Part shown: in pieces, positions 41,773 through 51,418 of the stretch
Layout: the number at the start of each line of letters is the position of its first letter
How positions within the stretch are numbered: the stretch's first letter is position 1
Assembly (NCBI RefSeq): GCF_028765165.1
Contig: NZ_JARADB010000002.1
Location: 1,423,146 to 1,487,145, forward strand
DNA from: Paenibacillus sp. MAHUQ-63
Lineage (GTDB): Bacteria; Bacillota; Bacilli; Paenibacillales; NBRC-103111
Reading direction: 5' to 3'
DNA: 64,000 nucleotides
Notes under the pieces: model-generated
Database searches by the model: none
The model's input: only the letters and a program-made list of their open reading frames with translations
Told to the model about the DNA's origin: nothing
Made by a program: the position numbers and the translations under genes

Positions 41773-43599
41773 ATGCGTATATTCAACAAGCTTGAGTTCA
41801 ACTACAAAAACAAATTGATTATTACTTTTGTTCTGGTCGCCTTCTTGCCATCCATATTCATGCATTACATGACCTATACGAATTCGACGCATGCCATGAA
41901 GTCCAAAATTAACGAACTGGTTACGTTTAACTTGATTCAAACGAACAAAAATTTGGATTCGATGTTATCCCAATACGAGGATGTCCTGTATCAACTGATT
42001 ATTAGCGAAGATGTTATTACATCTACCAGAAAAATACTTCATGGCTCCGATTTCGATCAGTTGAACTATTCCGACATACTTATCCGGATCTTTTCCGGCT
42101 ATTCCAACTCCAAATCAGGCATCCGTGGATTCACCTATTTTGATAATAACGGAAATATTTTAGCTTCCTACGATAAAGTGACAGGCTCTTCCTTATGGGC
42201 ACAAGAGCAGAATAATATTCCCTATTTATTGATCATGAAGTTGAATAACATTCAGCAGGGTCCCCTTATTACTTCGACGGAGAAATTGGCGTCGGCTGCC
42301 GGTGACGAATTCGTATTCCATATCGCTCGGAGGATTTACGGCATTTCATCCGATGGTCTGGAGAAGATGGGTTATATCGTCATGACGTTAGAGGAATCGG
42401 TTCTTGCAAAAGCATGCAGCAACTCGCTCACAGATACGCAAGTTCAAAGTATGAGCAACGCCAATATTCTCATCGATCATGTGCAGAACATCGTGTCATT
42501 CCCGAACGAAGACCGGATCGGATCCAATTATGCCCATATGCTCGGCGTGAAGGATTTAGACAAAGAGCATCTTCCGGAGAAGGGGACGATTCTCGGGCAG
42601 CCCTCGATCATGAATTATTACCCGAATGAGAAGACGGGCTGGACGATTGTCAGCATCACCAATGAACAGAACATGTTCGGCGAAATGTACGCCATGCAAA
42701 ACATTAATATATGGACAGGTTTCGTTATGTTCCTGGTCACTACGCTGCTCATCGTCTATTTCTCGGGCTTATTGACGAAGTCGATACATGTAATCGTGAA
42801 TGCGATGAAGCTGACGGAGCTCGGCAATCTCGACGTGAAAATCAAAGACGATACGGGAGATGAAATTTCGATTATTGCTTCCAGTTACAACAAAATGATG
42901 ACTACGATTAACGAGTTGATGCGTAAGACGAAATTAGCCGTACAGAAGCAGAAGGAATCGGAGATCCGTTCCTTAGAGGCACAAATCAACCCTCATTTCC
43001 TGTACAACACGTTAGATTCAATTAACTGGATGGCCATTGAGAAGGAGGAGCATGAGATCAGCCGGATGATCAAAGGGCTTGCGCACATTCTGCGCTACAG
43101 CATAAGCCATAGCAACCAGATGGTTCCTCTCGCACACGAGCTCGAATGGCTCGAGCATTATTTAACGTTACAACGAAATCGCTTTAACGATTCGTTTCAG
43201 TATGCTGTACATCTGCATCCAAGTGTAAAAGAAGTGAAGATATATAAGCTTTTACTTCAGCCTTTCATTGAGAACACGATTATCCATGGCTTTGCCGGCA
43301 AGAAATCAGGCGCAGAAATTCATATCCGAATCCGCCTTGAGGAGGAGAACTTTTTATCCATAGTCATGGAAGATAACGGCTGCGGCATGGATGAATCTAC
43401 GATAAGAACGCTGATGGACAGCGGTGACCGGGAGCATGCGGCGGCCGGATCCGGGATCGGCATACGCAATGTAATTGACAGGCTGCAGCTGTACTACGGG
43501 GATCCAGCGCGATGCGAGATCGAGAGCAAGGTAGGCGAGGGGACCAGAATCCGTCTGATGGTGCCTGTGAATGCCGCCGAGTCGAAGGATGGTGAATGA
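41773..43599 (+). CDS. YesM-family sensor histidine kinase
   Basis: A 608-residue membrane kinase: TM segment at about 15-31, an extracellular sensor domain to about 310, a second TM at about 315-335, then a HAMP segment. The His_kinase domain has QINPHFLYNTLDSINWMA with the phosphorylated His near 407, and the ATPase domain has QPFIENTIIHGF and EDNGCGMDE. This 5TM-less, LytS-like kinase class senses carbohydrates, often through a binding lipoprotein. AGGAGG lies three bases before the ATG. The response regulator follows after three bases. Confidence 0.92.
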   Translation: MRIFNKLEFNYKNKLIITFVLVAFLPSIFMHYMTYTNSTHAMKSKINELVTFNLIQTNKNLDSMLSQYEDVLYQLIISEDVITSTRKILHGSDFDQLNYSDILIRIFSGYSNSKSGIRGFTYFDNNGNILASYDKVTGSSLWAQEQNNIPYLLIMKLNNIQQGPLITSTEKLASAAGDEFVFHIARRIYGISSDGLEKMGYIVMTLEESVLAKACSNSLTDTQVQSMSNANILIDHVQNIVSFPNEDRIGSNYAHMLGVKDLDKEHLPEKGTILGQPSIMNYYPNEKTGWTIVSITNEQNMFGEMYAMQNINIWTGFVMFLVTTLLIVYFSGLLTKSIHVIVNAMKLTELGNLDVKIKDDTGDEISIIASSYNKMMTTINELMRKTKLAVQKQKESEIRSLEAQINPHFLYNTLDSINWMAIEKEEHEISRMIKGLAHILRYSISHSNQMVPLAHELEWLEHYLTLQRNRFNDSFQYAVHLHPSVKEVKIYKLLLQPFIENTIIHGFAGKKSGAEIHIRIRLEEENFLSIVMEDNGCGMDESTIRTLMDSGDREHAAAGSGIGIRNVIDRLQLYYGDPARCEIESKVGEGTRIRLMVPVNAAESKDGE

Positions 43600-43602
43600 C
43601 AG

Positions 43603-44427
43603 ATGAGAATCGTCGTTGTCGAGGATGAAGAGAAGGTACGCAATGGAATTATTCGTTTGATTCACAGATTGAGTGACGCTTATCAGGTAGTCGGACAATG
43701 TGAGAACGGTGCGGAAGGCTTGACGACGATTAAAGGATGTAGACCGGATTTAGTCGTGACCGATATTCGTATGCCCGTCATGAGCGGGATCGATATGCTG
43801 GAATCATTGAAAATGGAAGGCATCGCTCCCCGAACGATTATATTAAGCGGGTACTCCGAATTCGAACTTGCCCGTAAAGCGCTGCAAATCGGCAATGTCA
43901 TTGAATACTTGTTAAAGCCGATTACAGCCGATGATTTGCAGCAGGTCCTGCTAACCGCTGAGAAACAGATGACGTCTCATCTGCTTACGGAATTGTCCCA
44001 AAATCATCCGGGCACGGAGTTTGAACGGCTAGACCCTCATGATTTGCGCAAAGCTTTGCTTGAAACCGCTGACAAAATTGCTGAGCATTTGGCCAAAATG
44101 CCCAAAAGCCACAGTCTGGTGATCCATAAATCCATGAAAATCATCCAGGAAAAGTTCAGCAGTGGAATTACGTTGGAAGAACTGGCGAATGCCATGTGCA
44201 TTACCCCGGAATACTTAAGTTCCTTGTTTCAAAAAGAGCTGGGAATCTCCTTCACCGCCTATCTCAAAGATATGCGAATGAAGAAGGCCAAAGAATTGCT
44301 GCTGCGTCCTCTGAAATCGTTCGAAGTTGCGCAGCAGGTGGGCTATTCGGATGCTAAATATTTTACCCGTGTGTTCAAAGAGGCGACCGGATTAACTCCT
44401 GGTGAATTTCAGAAGCTTTATCGTTAA
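43603..44427 (+). CDS. YesN-type response regulator (receiver plus AraC HTH)
   Basis: A 274-residue protein. The receiver has acidic residues in VVVEDEE, phospho-acceptor D54 (VVTDIRMP) and K105 (YLLKPI). The C-terminal AraC HTH comprises ITLEELANAMCITPEYLSSL and FEVAQQVGYSDAKYFTRVFK. The region between is only about 60 residues, so it is much shorter than the 510-residue homologue at 62263. It probably activates the binding-protein genes on either side in response to the cognate kinase. Confidence 0.92.
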   Translation: MRIVVVEDEEKVRNGIIRLIHRLSDAYQVVGQCENGAEGLTTIKGCRPDLVVTDIRMPVMSGIDMLESLKMEGIAPRTIILSGYSEFELARKALQIGNVIEYLLKPITADDLQQVLLTAEKQMTSHLLTELSQNHPGTEFERLDPHDLRKALLETADKIAEHLAKMPKSHSLVIHKSMKIIQEKFSSGITLEELANAMCITPEYLSSLFQKELGISFTAYLKDMRMKKAKELLLRPLKSFEVAQQVGYSDAKYFTRVFKEATGLTPGEFQKLYR

Positions 44428-44550
44428 CCGCAATTTACTTTAAAACCGTCCACCTTTCTTAGGATATTAGAATTATCAACTTGCAGAGTTTGGATTATGA
44501 TAATCTTGCTTCACATTATTGAATCAAATTACAAATTGCGGAGGGAGATC

Positions 44551-45876
44551 ATGACAAAGCGCATCATTCTTACAACGCTGCTTGCGGCTATAGTCGGCAC
44601 AGGACTGATCGGCTGCACGTCCAGTCCGGACACCGTCGAAGTCAAGGAGAGTCCTGCTCAGCCTGCAGCTAACGAATTGTTCATCTATACGGCCTGGCCG
44701 GCATTCTACGTCAAAGAAGATATTTTCGAGAAGCAGATCGGTCAATTTCTCAAGAAAAAGTTCCCGGATGTCGTGATTAAACATGTTGCTTGGGATAATC
44801 CGGGCAGAAGGTATGAGGACTTGATAGCTGCAGGCACGATTCCTGACATTATCTTTGATGAAGTAAGGCGCAACTCCTACAGACAGGTCGGCCGATTCAA
44901 AATGGAATACGACATGACAGATTTGATCAAAAAATACAATTTTGACATCGGGAAACTGAATCCATCCGACATCCAGCGGTCCATCTCCGCTTCCGAAGGA
45001 AAATTGTATTCACTGCCCTTTAATAACAACGAGTGGGTGCTCATCTATAACAAAGAAATTTTTGACAAGTTCGGTGTAGATTACCCGAAGGACGGCATGA
45101 CTTGGGATGAAGCCTATGAAATGACGAAGAAGCTGACCCGGCAGGAAGGGGATATCACCTACAAAGGTTTTCAAATGAATCCAGCCCATTATATGAGATT
45201 TAATCAATTGTCGGAGCCTGGACTCGATCCTAATGAAGACAAGGCAGCGATGAACTCGGACAACTGGGTGAAGATCGTTGACAACATCAGACGTTTCTAT
45301 GACATACCCGGCAACCAATTGGTCAAAACGAATCAATTCTCCAAAGGTAACGTTGCGATGATCGTGGACTCCTTGGAGAATGCGACAAGACTGATCAATG
45401 AGAACAAGAATATTAACTTTGATATCTCGTCGGTGCCTGTATTTCCGGAATCGCCGAAATCCAAGTTTCAGTCCAATACGAATGGAATGTTCATAACGAA
45501 CCAGTCGACCAAGAAGGACTTGGCCTTCCAAGTGATTGCCTATCTGTTGTCACCGGAGTACCAGATCGAATTATCGAAGCAAGGTGTCATCACACCGCTC
45601 ATGGACCCGGCTGTTCAACAAGCCTTCGCGATGAATCTGCCGGAATGGAACGGCAAGCATACCCAATCGATCTTTTATCTCAACAGCGCCAAGTCGCAGC
45701 TTCGCAAACCGGGGCTAACGTTCATTGATACGAATTCGGACAGCGTCTGGAATCTGATTGCCAAAGAATCCAAAGACAGCCAAACGGCGCTGCGGATGAC
45801 GAACGATTTGATGAACAAAAATATTAAAGAGGCTCAAGAGCTTGTCAAGCAAGGCGGAACAAACCCGTACCAGTAG
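44551..45876 (+). CDS. Extracellular sugar-binding lipoprotein, copy 2
   Basis: A 441-residue lipoprotein (GLIGC, Cys22) with the same block order as copy 1: NELFIYTAWPAFYVKEDIFE, WDNPGRRYEDLIAAGTIPDI, YSLPFNNNEWVLIYNKEIFD, FQVIAYLLSPEYQIELSKQG. RBS GGAGGG precedes ATG 44551. It lies directly downstream of the YesN gene and 35 bases ahead of copy 3, so it is probably in the operon with copy 3 and under YesN control. The ligand is not known but divergence among copies suggests related rather than identical sugars. Confidence 0.9.
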   Translation: MTKRIILTTLLAAIVGTGLIGCTSSPDTVEVKESPAQPAANELFIYTAWPAFYVKEDIFEKQIGQFLKKKFPDVVIKHVAWDNPGRRYEDLIAAGTIPDIIFDEVRRNSYRQVGRFKMEYDMTDLIKKYNFDIGKLNPSDIQRSISASEGKLYSLPFNNNEWVLIYNKEIFDKFGVDYPKDGMTWDEAYEMTKKLTRQEGDITYKGFQMNPAHYMRFNQLSEPGLDPNEDKAAMNSDNWVKIVDNIRRFYDIPGNQLVKTNQFSKGNVAMIVDSLENATRLINENKNINFDISSVPVFPESPKSKFQSNTNGMFITNQSTKKDLAFQVIAYLLSPEYQIELSKQGVITPLMDPAVQQAFAMNLPEWNGKHTQSIFYLNSAKSQLRKPGLTFIDTNSDSVWNLIAKESKDSQTALRMTNDLMNKNIKEAQELVKQGGTNPYQ

Positions 45877-45911
45877 GATGAATGGCGAACTTATACAGGA
45901 GGCAAGCGCTA

Positions 45912-47249
45912 ATGAATAAGATTTTTCAAATAACCATCACGATGGCCGTGGCCTTGTTAACCGTGACCGGCTGCAAATCAGAGACGGCTTCTCTCGGTCC
46001 CGATCTGACAGCTAGCCCTGAAACTTCATCCCCGGATAACGAATTGTTCATTTTTACTGGAGACCAGCTATTCAACAAACGATACTTAAAGGAAGAGAAT
46101 TTCGATCGGCTTATCGGCCAATATATCAAGAAGAAGTTCCCTGATATTACAATCAAGCACGTTCAATGGGATAATCCCGGCAGACAGTATCAGGATTTGG
46201 TTGCCGCAGGAACGATTCCCGATATTATTTTAGAGGATGCCCGCCGCAATACGTACAGATCGATTCGGAAATACGATTTGCAATGGGACATGACCGATCT
46301 CATCAAAAAATATAATTTCGACACGACCAAATTGAATCCGGCGATGATGCAGCAATCGATGAATACGTCCGACGGTAAATTGTACTCTCTTCCCTTCGAA
46401 GGAAGCGACTACTTGCTATTCTACAATAAGGATATTTTCGACAAGTTCGGTGTGGATTACCCGAAGCCTGGCATGACTTACGATGAGGCTTATGAATTAG
46501 CCAAAAAGCTGACGCGTCAGGAAGGGGATATTACTTATAAAGGTTACCAGCAGCATCCCGAATATTACATGACCTATAACCAGCTCTCGGAGCCTGCGCT
46601 GAACCCGAATGAAGATAAGGCAAGCCTGGTCTCGGACAAATGGGTTCGTATCGTAGATAACCTTAGACGGTTCTATGATATTCCCGGCAACCAATTCACA
46701 ACCGTTAAGGATTTCCCCAAAGGCCATATTGCCATGGCGGTCGATGTGGAAGAGAGCATAGTCGATTGGAGTCAAAATAAAGACTTGAACTTCGATGTCT
46801 CAGCGGTGCCCGTATTCCCGGAAGCATCCTCGTTCAAATACCAGCCGTACTCCGTAGGAGCGTTCATTACGAAACAGTCCAAGAAGAAGGAGCTCGCCTT
46901 TCAAGTACTTGCCTATTTGCTATCGGAAGAGGTTCAGATTGAGCGGGCTAAGCAAGGCATCAGCTCTCCTTTGATGACCCCAGCCGTGCAGGAAGCCTAC
47001 GGGCAGGGCGTACAGCAATTAAAAGGGAAAAGTCTTCAATCGCTGTTTGCGCTGAACAATGCGATGCCGGCTCCGCGTAAACCGAACTTGACCTTCATCG
47101 ATCCGAAGACGTCTATGGTGTTCCCGCTGATCTGGAATGAATCCAAGGATAGCCAGACGGCGCTGCGGATGATTAACAACGCGATGGACAAAGCGATCGA
47201 AGAGTCCAAGGCACTTCAGAAAGAAGGAACAGCGAGTCCACACTTATAG
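45912..47249 (+). CDS. Extracellular sugar-binding lipoprotein, copy 3
   Basis: A 445-residue lipoprotein (LLTVTGC, Cys21). NELFIFTGDQLFNKRYLKEE, WDNPGRQYQDLVAAGTIPDI, YSLPFEGSDYLLFYNKDIFD and FQVLAYLLSEEVQIERAKQG correspond to the blocks of copies 1 and 2. The Asn-rich ligand-proximal segment YNNN/FNNN of the other two copies is replaced by FEGSD, so specificity may differ. AGGAGG lies ahead of ATG 45912. Last gene of the tandem; a hairpin follows. Confidence 0.9.
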   Translation: MNKIFQITITMAVALLTVTGCKSETASLGPDLTASPETSSPDNELFIFTGDQLFNKRYLKEENFDRLIGQYIKKKFPDITIKHVQWDNPGRQYQDLVAAGTIPDIILEDARRNTYRSIRKYDLQWDMTDLIKKYNFDTTKLNPAMMQQSMNTSDGKLYSLPFEGSDYLLFYNKDIFDKFGVDYPKPGMTYDEAYELAKKLTRQEGDITYKGYQQHPEYYMTYNQLSEPALNPNEDKASLVSDKWVRIVDNLRRFYDIPGNQFTTVKDFPKGHIAMAVDVEESIVDWSQNKDLNFDVSAVPVFPEASSFKYQPYSVGAFITKQSKKKELAFQVLAYLLSEEVQIERAKQGISSPLMTPAVQEAYGQGVQQLKGKSLQSLFALNNAMPAPRKPNLTFIDPKTSMVFPLIWNESKDSQTALRMINNAMDKAIEESKALQKEGTASPHL

Positions 47250-47258
47250 TTGAGATCG

Positions 47259-47286
47259 AAGCTGCCGGTTACGACGGGCAGCTTCA
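47259..47286 (+). terminator. Hairpin after binding-protein copy 3
   Basis: GAAGCTGCC and GGCAGCTTC form a 9-bp stem; the following T tract is weak (ATTCC). Confidence 0.6.
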
Positions 47287-47385
47287 TTCCGTTTACGGGC
47301 AAGAAGGAGGGAGGAAATACGCTAATTCCTATGGAAGAATATGCTATAATGAAACTTGAGAATGTTTCTGGGAGGGGATTGAACA

Positions 47386-48549
47386 ATGAACCCAAGTAAG
47401 AGACTGAATGAGCGATTGACTCCGCTGCTCAAGAGTGTTGTGGAGAAAGGACCTGCCGGCTGTGCCTGCACGGTTGTAAGGCGGGGTGAGGTTGTCTATC
47501 AAGAAACGCTGGGCTACGCGGATCTGGAGAAGAAGAAGGATATTACGCCGGATACCATCTACCGGATTTATTCAATGACGAAAGTCATTACCTGCGCAGC
47601 TGCACTCATGCTTTATGAGAGAGGACTGTATCTGCTTAACGATCCGCTTGAGGAATACTTACCGGCATTCAGCAAACCGCAGGTGTACCGGTACAACGAA
47701 TTCGGCGTCCATGCCTTATCGCCTGCGGCTGGTCCGATTCGGATCAAGGATTTGTTCACGATGTCCTCCGGACTTACATACGGTGGGGACGGCACGGAAA
47801 CTGAACGCCGCACACGGGCCATCATGGAGAACGCCGCATCGACCGTTGACATGCAGACATTGTCTCAATCGCTCGCTGCCGTGCCGCTGGCTTTCGAACC
47901 CGGCATGCATTGGAAATACGGCACAAGCCATGATGTTCTGGCCGCATTGATCGAAGTGCTGTCCGGGCAAACCTTCGGACAATTTCTGCATAAGGAAATT
48001 TTCGGTCCGCTAGGGATGACTGACACCTCATTCCGGATCTCAGAGGACAAGCGGGATCGTCTGTGTACGATGTACGACCGTGCGGAAGACGGCACGCTTA
48101 CGCCGAATACAAGGATGGACGCACGTTATCAACCGGATAGCCGGCATGAAAGCGGTGGAGGCGGCCTGCTCTCGACGATCGGCGATTACAGCCGGTTCGC
48201 GCAGCTGCTGGCGAAAGGCGGGGAGCTGGACGGTGTGCGGCTTCTTAGCCCGAAGACGGTTCAATTGATGGCGACCAATCATTTGAGTCCGCAGCAAATC
48301 AAAGATTTCAATTGGCCGCATATGAAAGGCTACGGCTATGGTTTAGGCGTACGCGTGATGATCGATCCTGCAGTCGGCGGCATCAACGGCTCGATCGGTG
48401 AGTTCGGCTGGGCCGGTCTTGCCGGGTCTTACTTGCTAATCGATCCGCAAGAAGAATTGTCTGTCGTGTACATGCAGCAGCTGCTGCCGAGCCTTGAGCC
48501 CTACGTCCATCCGCGTCTGCGGGCTGTCATTTATGGCTCATTGGAGTAA
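47386..48549 (+). CDS. Serine hydrolase, beta-lactamase class C / esterase family
   Basis: A 387-residue protein of the beta-lactamase-related family. The nucleophile is in SMTK (S63, K66). The second motif, usually YxN, is YGT (Y178) in WKYGTSHD. The third, usually KTG or HxG, corresponds to the FGWAGLAGSY region. There is no signal peptide, so it acts in the cytoplasm and is unlikely to be a resistance enzyme. EstB-like esterases have this pattern. Its place between sugar-binding proteins and a uronate enzyme suggests removal of an ester group from an imported sugar. Confidence 0.85.
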   Translation: MNPSKRLNERLTPLLKSVVEKGPAGCACTVVRRGEVVYQETLGYADLEKKKDITPDTIYRIYSMTKVITCAAALMLYERGLYLLNDPLEEYLPAFSKPQVYRYNEFGVHALSPAAGPIRIKDLFTMSSGLTYGGDGTETERRTRAIMENAASTVDMQTLSQSLAAVPLAFEPGMHWKYGTSHDVLAALIEVLSGQTFGQFLHKEIFGPLGMTDTSFRISEDKRDRLCTMYDRAEDGTLTPNTRMDARYQPDSRHESGGGGLLSTIGDYSRFAQLLAKGGELDGVRLLSPKTVQLMATNHLSPQQIKDFNWPHMKGYGYGLGVRVMIDPAVGGINGSIGEFGWAGLAGSYLLIDPQEELSVVYMQQLLPSLEPYVHPRLRAVIYGSLE

Positions 48550-48630
48550 GCTGATATACGCAGCTATTGTATGCGCTTCCAATGATGGAGGGATTGTTCC
48601 AGCGAAACTATGTAAAGGAGCCGGAAATCG

Positions 48631-51333
48631 ATGACCGCAGCTTACCGATTCGAAGACGTGGCCAGACTTCCCTTACCCGGAGATAACTGTGCCATTGCAA
48701 CACGCCAACTGGAAGCCGGAACCGTCATTCACTATGAGAACCGTATCCTAACCTTGAATTATACGGTCATGGAAGGCCATCGATTCGCGGTGAAGGCCAT
48801 TGCCCCCGGCGAACAGCTGCTTTCTTGGGAATTACCCTATGGGACCGCCGTGCAAGCTATTCAGCCGGGGGATTATGTGATTAATGAAGCGGTATTGGGT
48901 GAACTTCGTGTGCGTCAACTTCCTTTTGCCTTACCGGGTGACATCAATTTCACGGATCAAGTTCATCCTTATGTCTTCGATGAGGCAGGCTTTCAGCCCG
49001 CTCCGGCATCGCCCGCTTACACGGCAACCCGCACCTTCATGGGGTACCGCCGCAGTGAAGCGCGCGGCGTAGGTACCCGCAATTATGTGGTATTGCTTGG
49101 CACCACCTCGCGGACGGGCAGCTACGTGAAGCAGCTTGCCGCTCGTCTGCAAGGCGAAGCGAAGGACTATGCCAATATCGATGGAATTGTTCCCGTCGCA
49201 CATACGGAAGGCGGAGCTGCCAATCCGAATAACCTTGATTTGCTGGTGCGGACGCTCGCCGGATTCATTGTCAATCCTAACGTGGGCGCTGTCTTGGTCG
49301 TTGACTATGGAATAGAACCGGTAACCAACGAGATGGTCCGAACGTATTTGCGCGACCACAGCTACCCGATCGATGAAGTGCTGCATAAGTTCATTTCACT
49401 TCAAGGCGGCTTTGAAGAGAGTCTGGCCGGAGGCGAAGCCATTGTACGCGAATGGCTGCCTGCGGTCCATGCGATGCACAGGACGCCTGAATCGATAAGC
49501 CATCTGAAGATCGGACTGCAGTGCGGCGGGTCGGACGCATTCTCCGGCATTTCTGCGAATCCGCTGCTGGGCTGGATTTCGGAAGAATTGGTGCGGTACG
49601 GGGGCTCCGCCAGTCTGGCGGAAACCGATGAATTGATTGGAGCGGAGCCTTATGTCTTGTCCAAGGTAAGCAGCGTAGAAACCGCACGCAAATTTTTGGA
49701 GCTTGTGGACCGCTTCAAGGAGCGGACGTCTTGGCACGGAGCCAGTGCGGAAGGCAATCCTTCCGGCGGCAACAAATATCGCGGACTTTATAATATTTAT
49801 CTCAAATCCATAGGAGCAGCCCGCAAGAAAGATCCGGTTACTCGCCTCGACTATGCCACCGAGTATGGAGAGCTGATGAAGGATGGCGGATACTACTTCA
49901 TGGATAGCCCGGGCAACGACCTGGAGAGCATTGCCGGACAGATCGCCGCCGGCTGCAATCTGATTTTCTTCACAACCGGTAACGGCTCTATCACCAATTT
50001 CCCTTATGTGCCGACAGTCAAGGTTGTTACCACGACGCAGCGCTTTCAATTGCTATCCGAAGATATGGATGTCAATGCGGGGACGTATTTGGAAGGCACG
50101 CCGATGGATGAACTCGGCGAAGAGGTGTTCGAGCTGACGATCCGAATTGCCTCCGGCGAGCGCAGCGTGGGGGAGAAAGCAGGACACGCTCAAGTACAGA
50201 TCTGGCGAAACTGGCGGCAGCATGATGCAAGCCGGCTGGAGGAATTGCTCCATCCTCCGGTACCGGCGGGAGTGCCTATAGATATTCAACCGGATACGGA
50301 AGCGGCTGCTCCTCCAATTCAGTTCAACATCTTCCGGCAGCAAGGCCGCCAAGCCAGCGACAACATCGGCTTGATCCTGCCGACCAGCTTATGCGCCGGA
50401 CAGGTAGCCCATATGATTGTGCAGCGGTTGAACAAGCAGGGAGCCGGGCAGTCCGAGCTGTCGCGTTATGTAGCCTTGGCTCACACGGAAGGCTGCGGCA
50501 ATTCAGGCGGGCAAGCCGAGCAATTGTATGCCCGCACGATGATCGGCTATATCACTCATCCGATGGTGAAACATTGTCTGCTGCTGGAGCACGGCTGCGA
50601 GAAAACGCATAACGACTATATGCGTCACCAGATGGAGGAGATGGGCGTTGATGCAAGCCGTCTCGGTTACGCCAGCATTCAGCTGGACGGCGGTATTACG
50701 AAGGTGATGCAGAAGGTGGAAGCATGGTTTGCCGGTCAGCTGGCGGCAGCCGGAACCATGGAGAAGGCGGCGGTCGGTCCGGAAGGTCTGCGAATCGGAA
50801 TCGTTAGCGATGGCGCCATCTCCGATCACGCCGGCGAGCAATTGGCGAAATTGACGAAACGGGTCGTTGGCGCAGGCGGCTTGGTGGTCGTTCCGGAGAA
50901 CAGCGGCCTGCTATCCGCGGATTCTTATGGCCCGCATGTATTCACCTCGGCGAATGTTCAGCCGTCCATTGCCTATGGCGAGCATGTGCGCCATAGCGGC
51001 TTTCATATCATGGAAGCGCCAACCGGGCATTGGGTGGAGACGGTTACAGGCTTGGCCGCGACGGGCGTAGAACTCCTTATCGCGCTGGTCGGTCATCGTC
51101 CGATGCAAACCCATCCTTTCGTACCTATGCTGCAAATCGCTTCGGAGCCGCTCATGCTGCACAATTACGGCCATGATTTGGATTTGCCGCTCATGGGAGA
51201 TCCGAATGCTTGGACCCATCAGATTCTAGAGCGCTGCAAGCAAATAATTGAGCATACGTATACACCGCGGCTCTACGAGAGAGGGAACGTTGATTTCCAA
51301 TTAACGCGAGGCTACTTGGGTGTTTCTTTATGA
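48631..51333 (+). CDS. UxaA-family (altronate/galactarate dehydratase-like) protein with internal tandem duplication
   Basis: UxaA-family enzymes dehydrate sugar acids using an Fe site. A normal one is about 500 residues; this has 900. Order: SAF domain (about 14-95); first N-lobe (137-232) with the usual metal residues lost (GTTSRTG, HTEGGA, YGIEP); intact first C-lobe (293-475) with CGGSDAFSGISANP (C298) and FFTTGNG; intact second N-lobe (578-690) with PTSLCAG (C588), HTEGCGNSGG (C622) and EHGCEKT (C656); and degenerate second C-lobe (720-840), where CGGSDA is replaced by VSDGAI and FTTGNG by ALVGHR. A complete site could form only between copies. Substrate unknown; a sugar acid is likely. 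Confidence 0.85.
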   Translation: MTAAYRFEDVARLPLPGDNCAIATRQLEAGTVIHYENRILTLNYTVMEGHRFAVKAIAPGEQLLSWELPYGTAVQAIQPGDYVINEAVLGELRVRQLPFALPGDINFTDQVHPYVFDEAGFQPAPASPAYTATRTFMGYRRSEARGVGTRNYVVLLGTTSRTGSYVKQLAARLQGEAKDYANIDGIVPVAHTEGGAANPNNLDLLVRTLAGFIVNPNVGAVLVVDYGIEPVTNEMVRTYLRDHSYPIDEVLHKFISLQGGFEESLAGGEAIVREWLPAVHAMHRTPESISHLKIGLQCGGSDAFSGISANPLLGWISEELVRYGGSASLAETDELIGAEPYVLSKVSSVETARKFLELVDRFKERTSWHGASAEGNPSGGNKYRGLYNIYLKSIGAARKKDPVTRLDYATEYGELMKDGGYYFMDSPGNDLESIAGQIAAGCNLIFFTTGNGSITNFPYVPTVKVVTTTQRFQLLSEDMDVNAGTYLEGTPMDELGEEVFELTIRIASGERSVGEKAGHAQVQIWRNWRQHDASRLEELLHPPVPAGVPIDIQPDTEAAAPPIQFNIFRQQGRQASDNIGLILPTSLCAGQVAHMIVQRLNKQGAGQSELSRYVALAHTEGCGNSGGQAEQLYARTMIGYITHPMVKHCLLLEHGCEKTHNDYMRHQMEEMGVDASRLGYASIQLDGGITKVMQKVEAWFAGQLAAAGTMEKAAVGPEGLRIGIVSDGAISDHAGEQLAKLTKRVVGAGGLVVVPENSGLLSADSYGPHVFTSANVQPSIAYGEHVRHSGFHIMEAPTGHWVETVTGLAATGVELLIALVGHRPMQTHPFVPMLQIASEPLMLHNYGHDLDLPLMGDPNAWTHQILERCKQIIEHTYTPRLYERGNVDFQLTRGYLGVSL

Positions 51334-51352
51334 TATGAATCACTGTATTGTC

Positions 51353-51389
51353 AAAGGAGTGAGCAGGGGATCCTTGTTTGCTCCTTTTT
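51353..51389 (+). terminator. Hairpin between the UxaA-like and esterase genes
   Basis: AAAGGAG (51353-51359) and CTCCTTT (51381-51387) plus several inner wobble pairs make a stem of about 12 bp followed by T. The esterase RBS follows 14 bases later, so readthrough probably feeds it. Confidence 0.7.
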
Positions 51390-51418
51390 CAGTTCACCAA
51401 ATGGGGGAGTATGACAAG

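Noticed and set aside
44428-44550. CCGCAATTT / AAATTGCGG inverted repeat flanking the copy 2 leader
   Set aside because: The arms are about 100 bases apart and short; chance pairing is likely.
49396-50049. Long open frame on the minus strand inside the UxaA-like gene
   Set aside because: Antisense shadow of a strongly conserved coding sequence, with no RBS or recognisable protein pattern.
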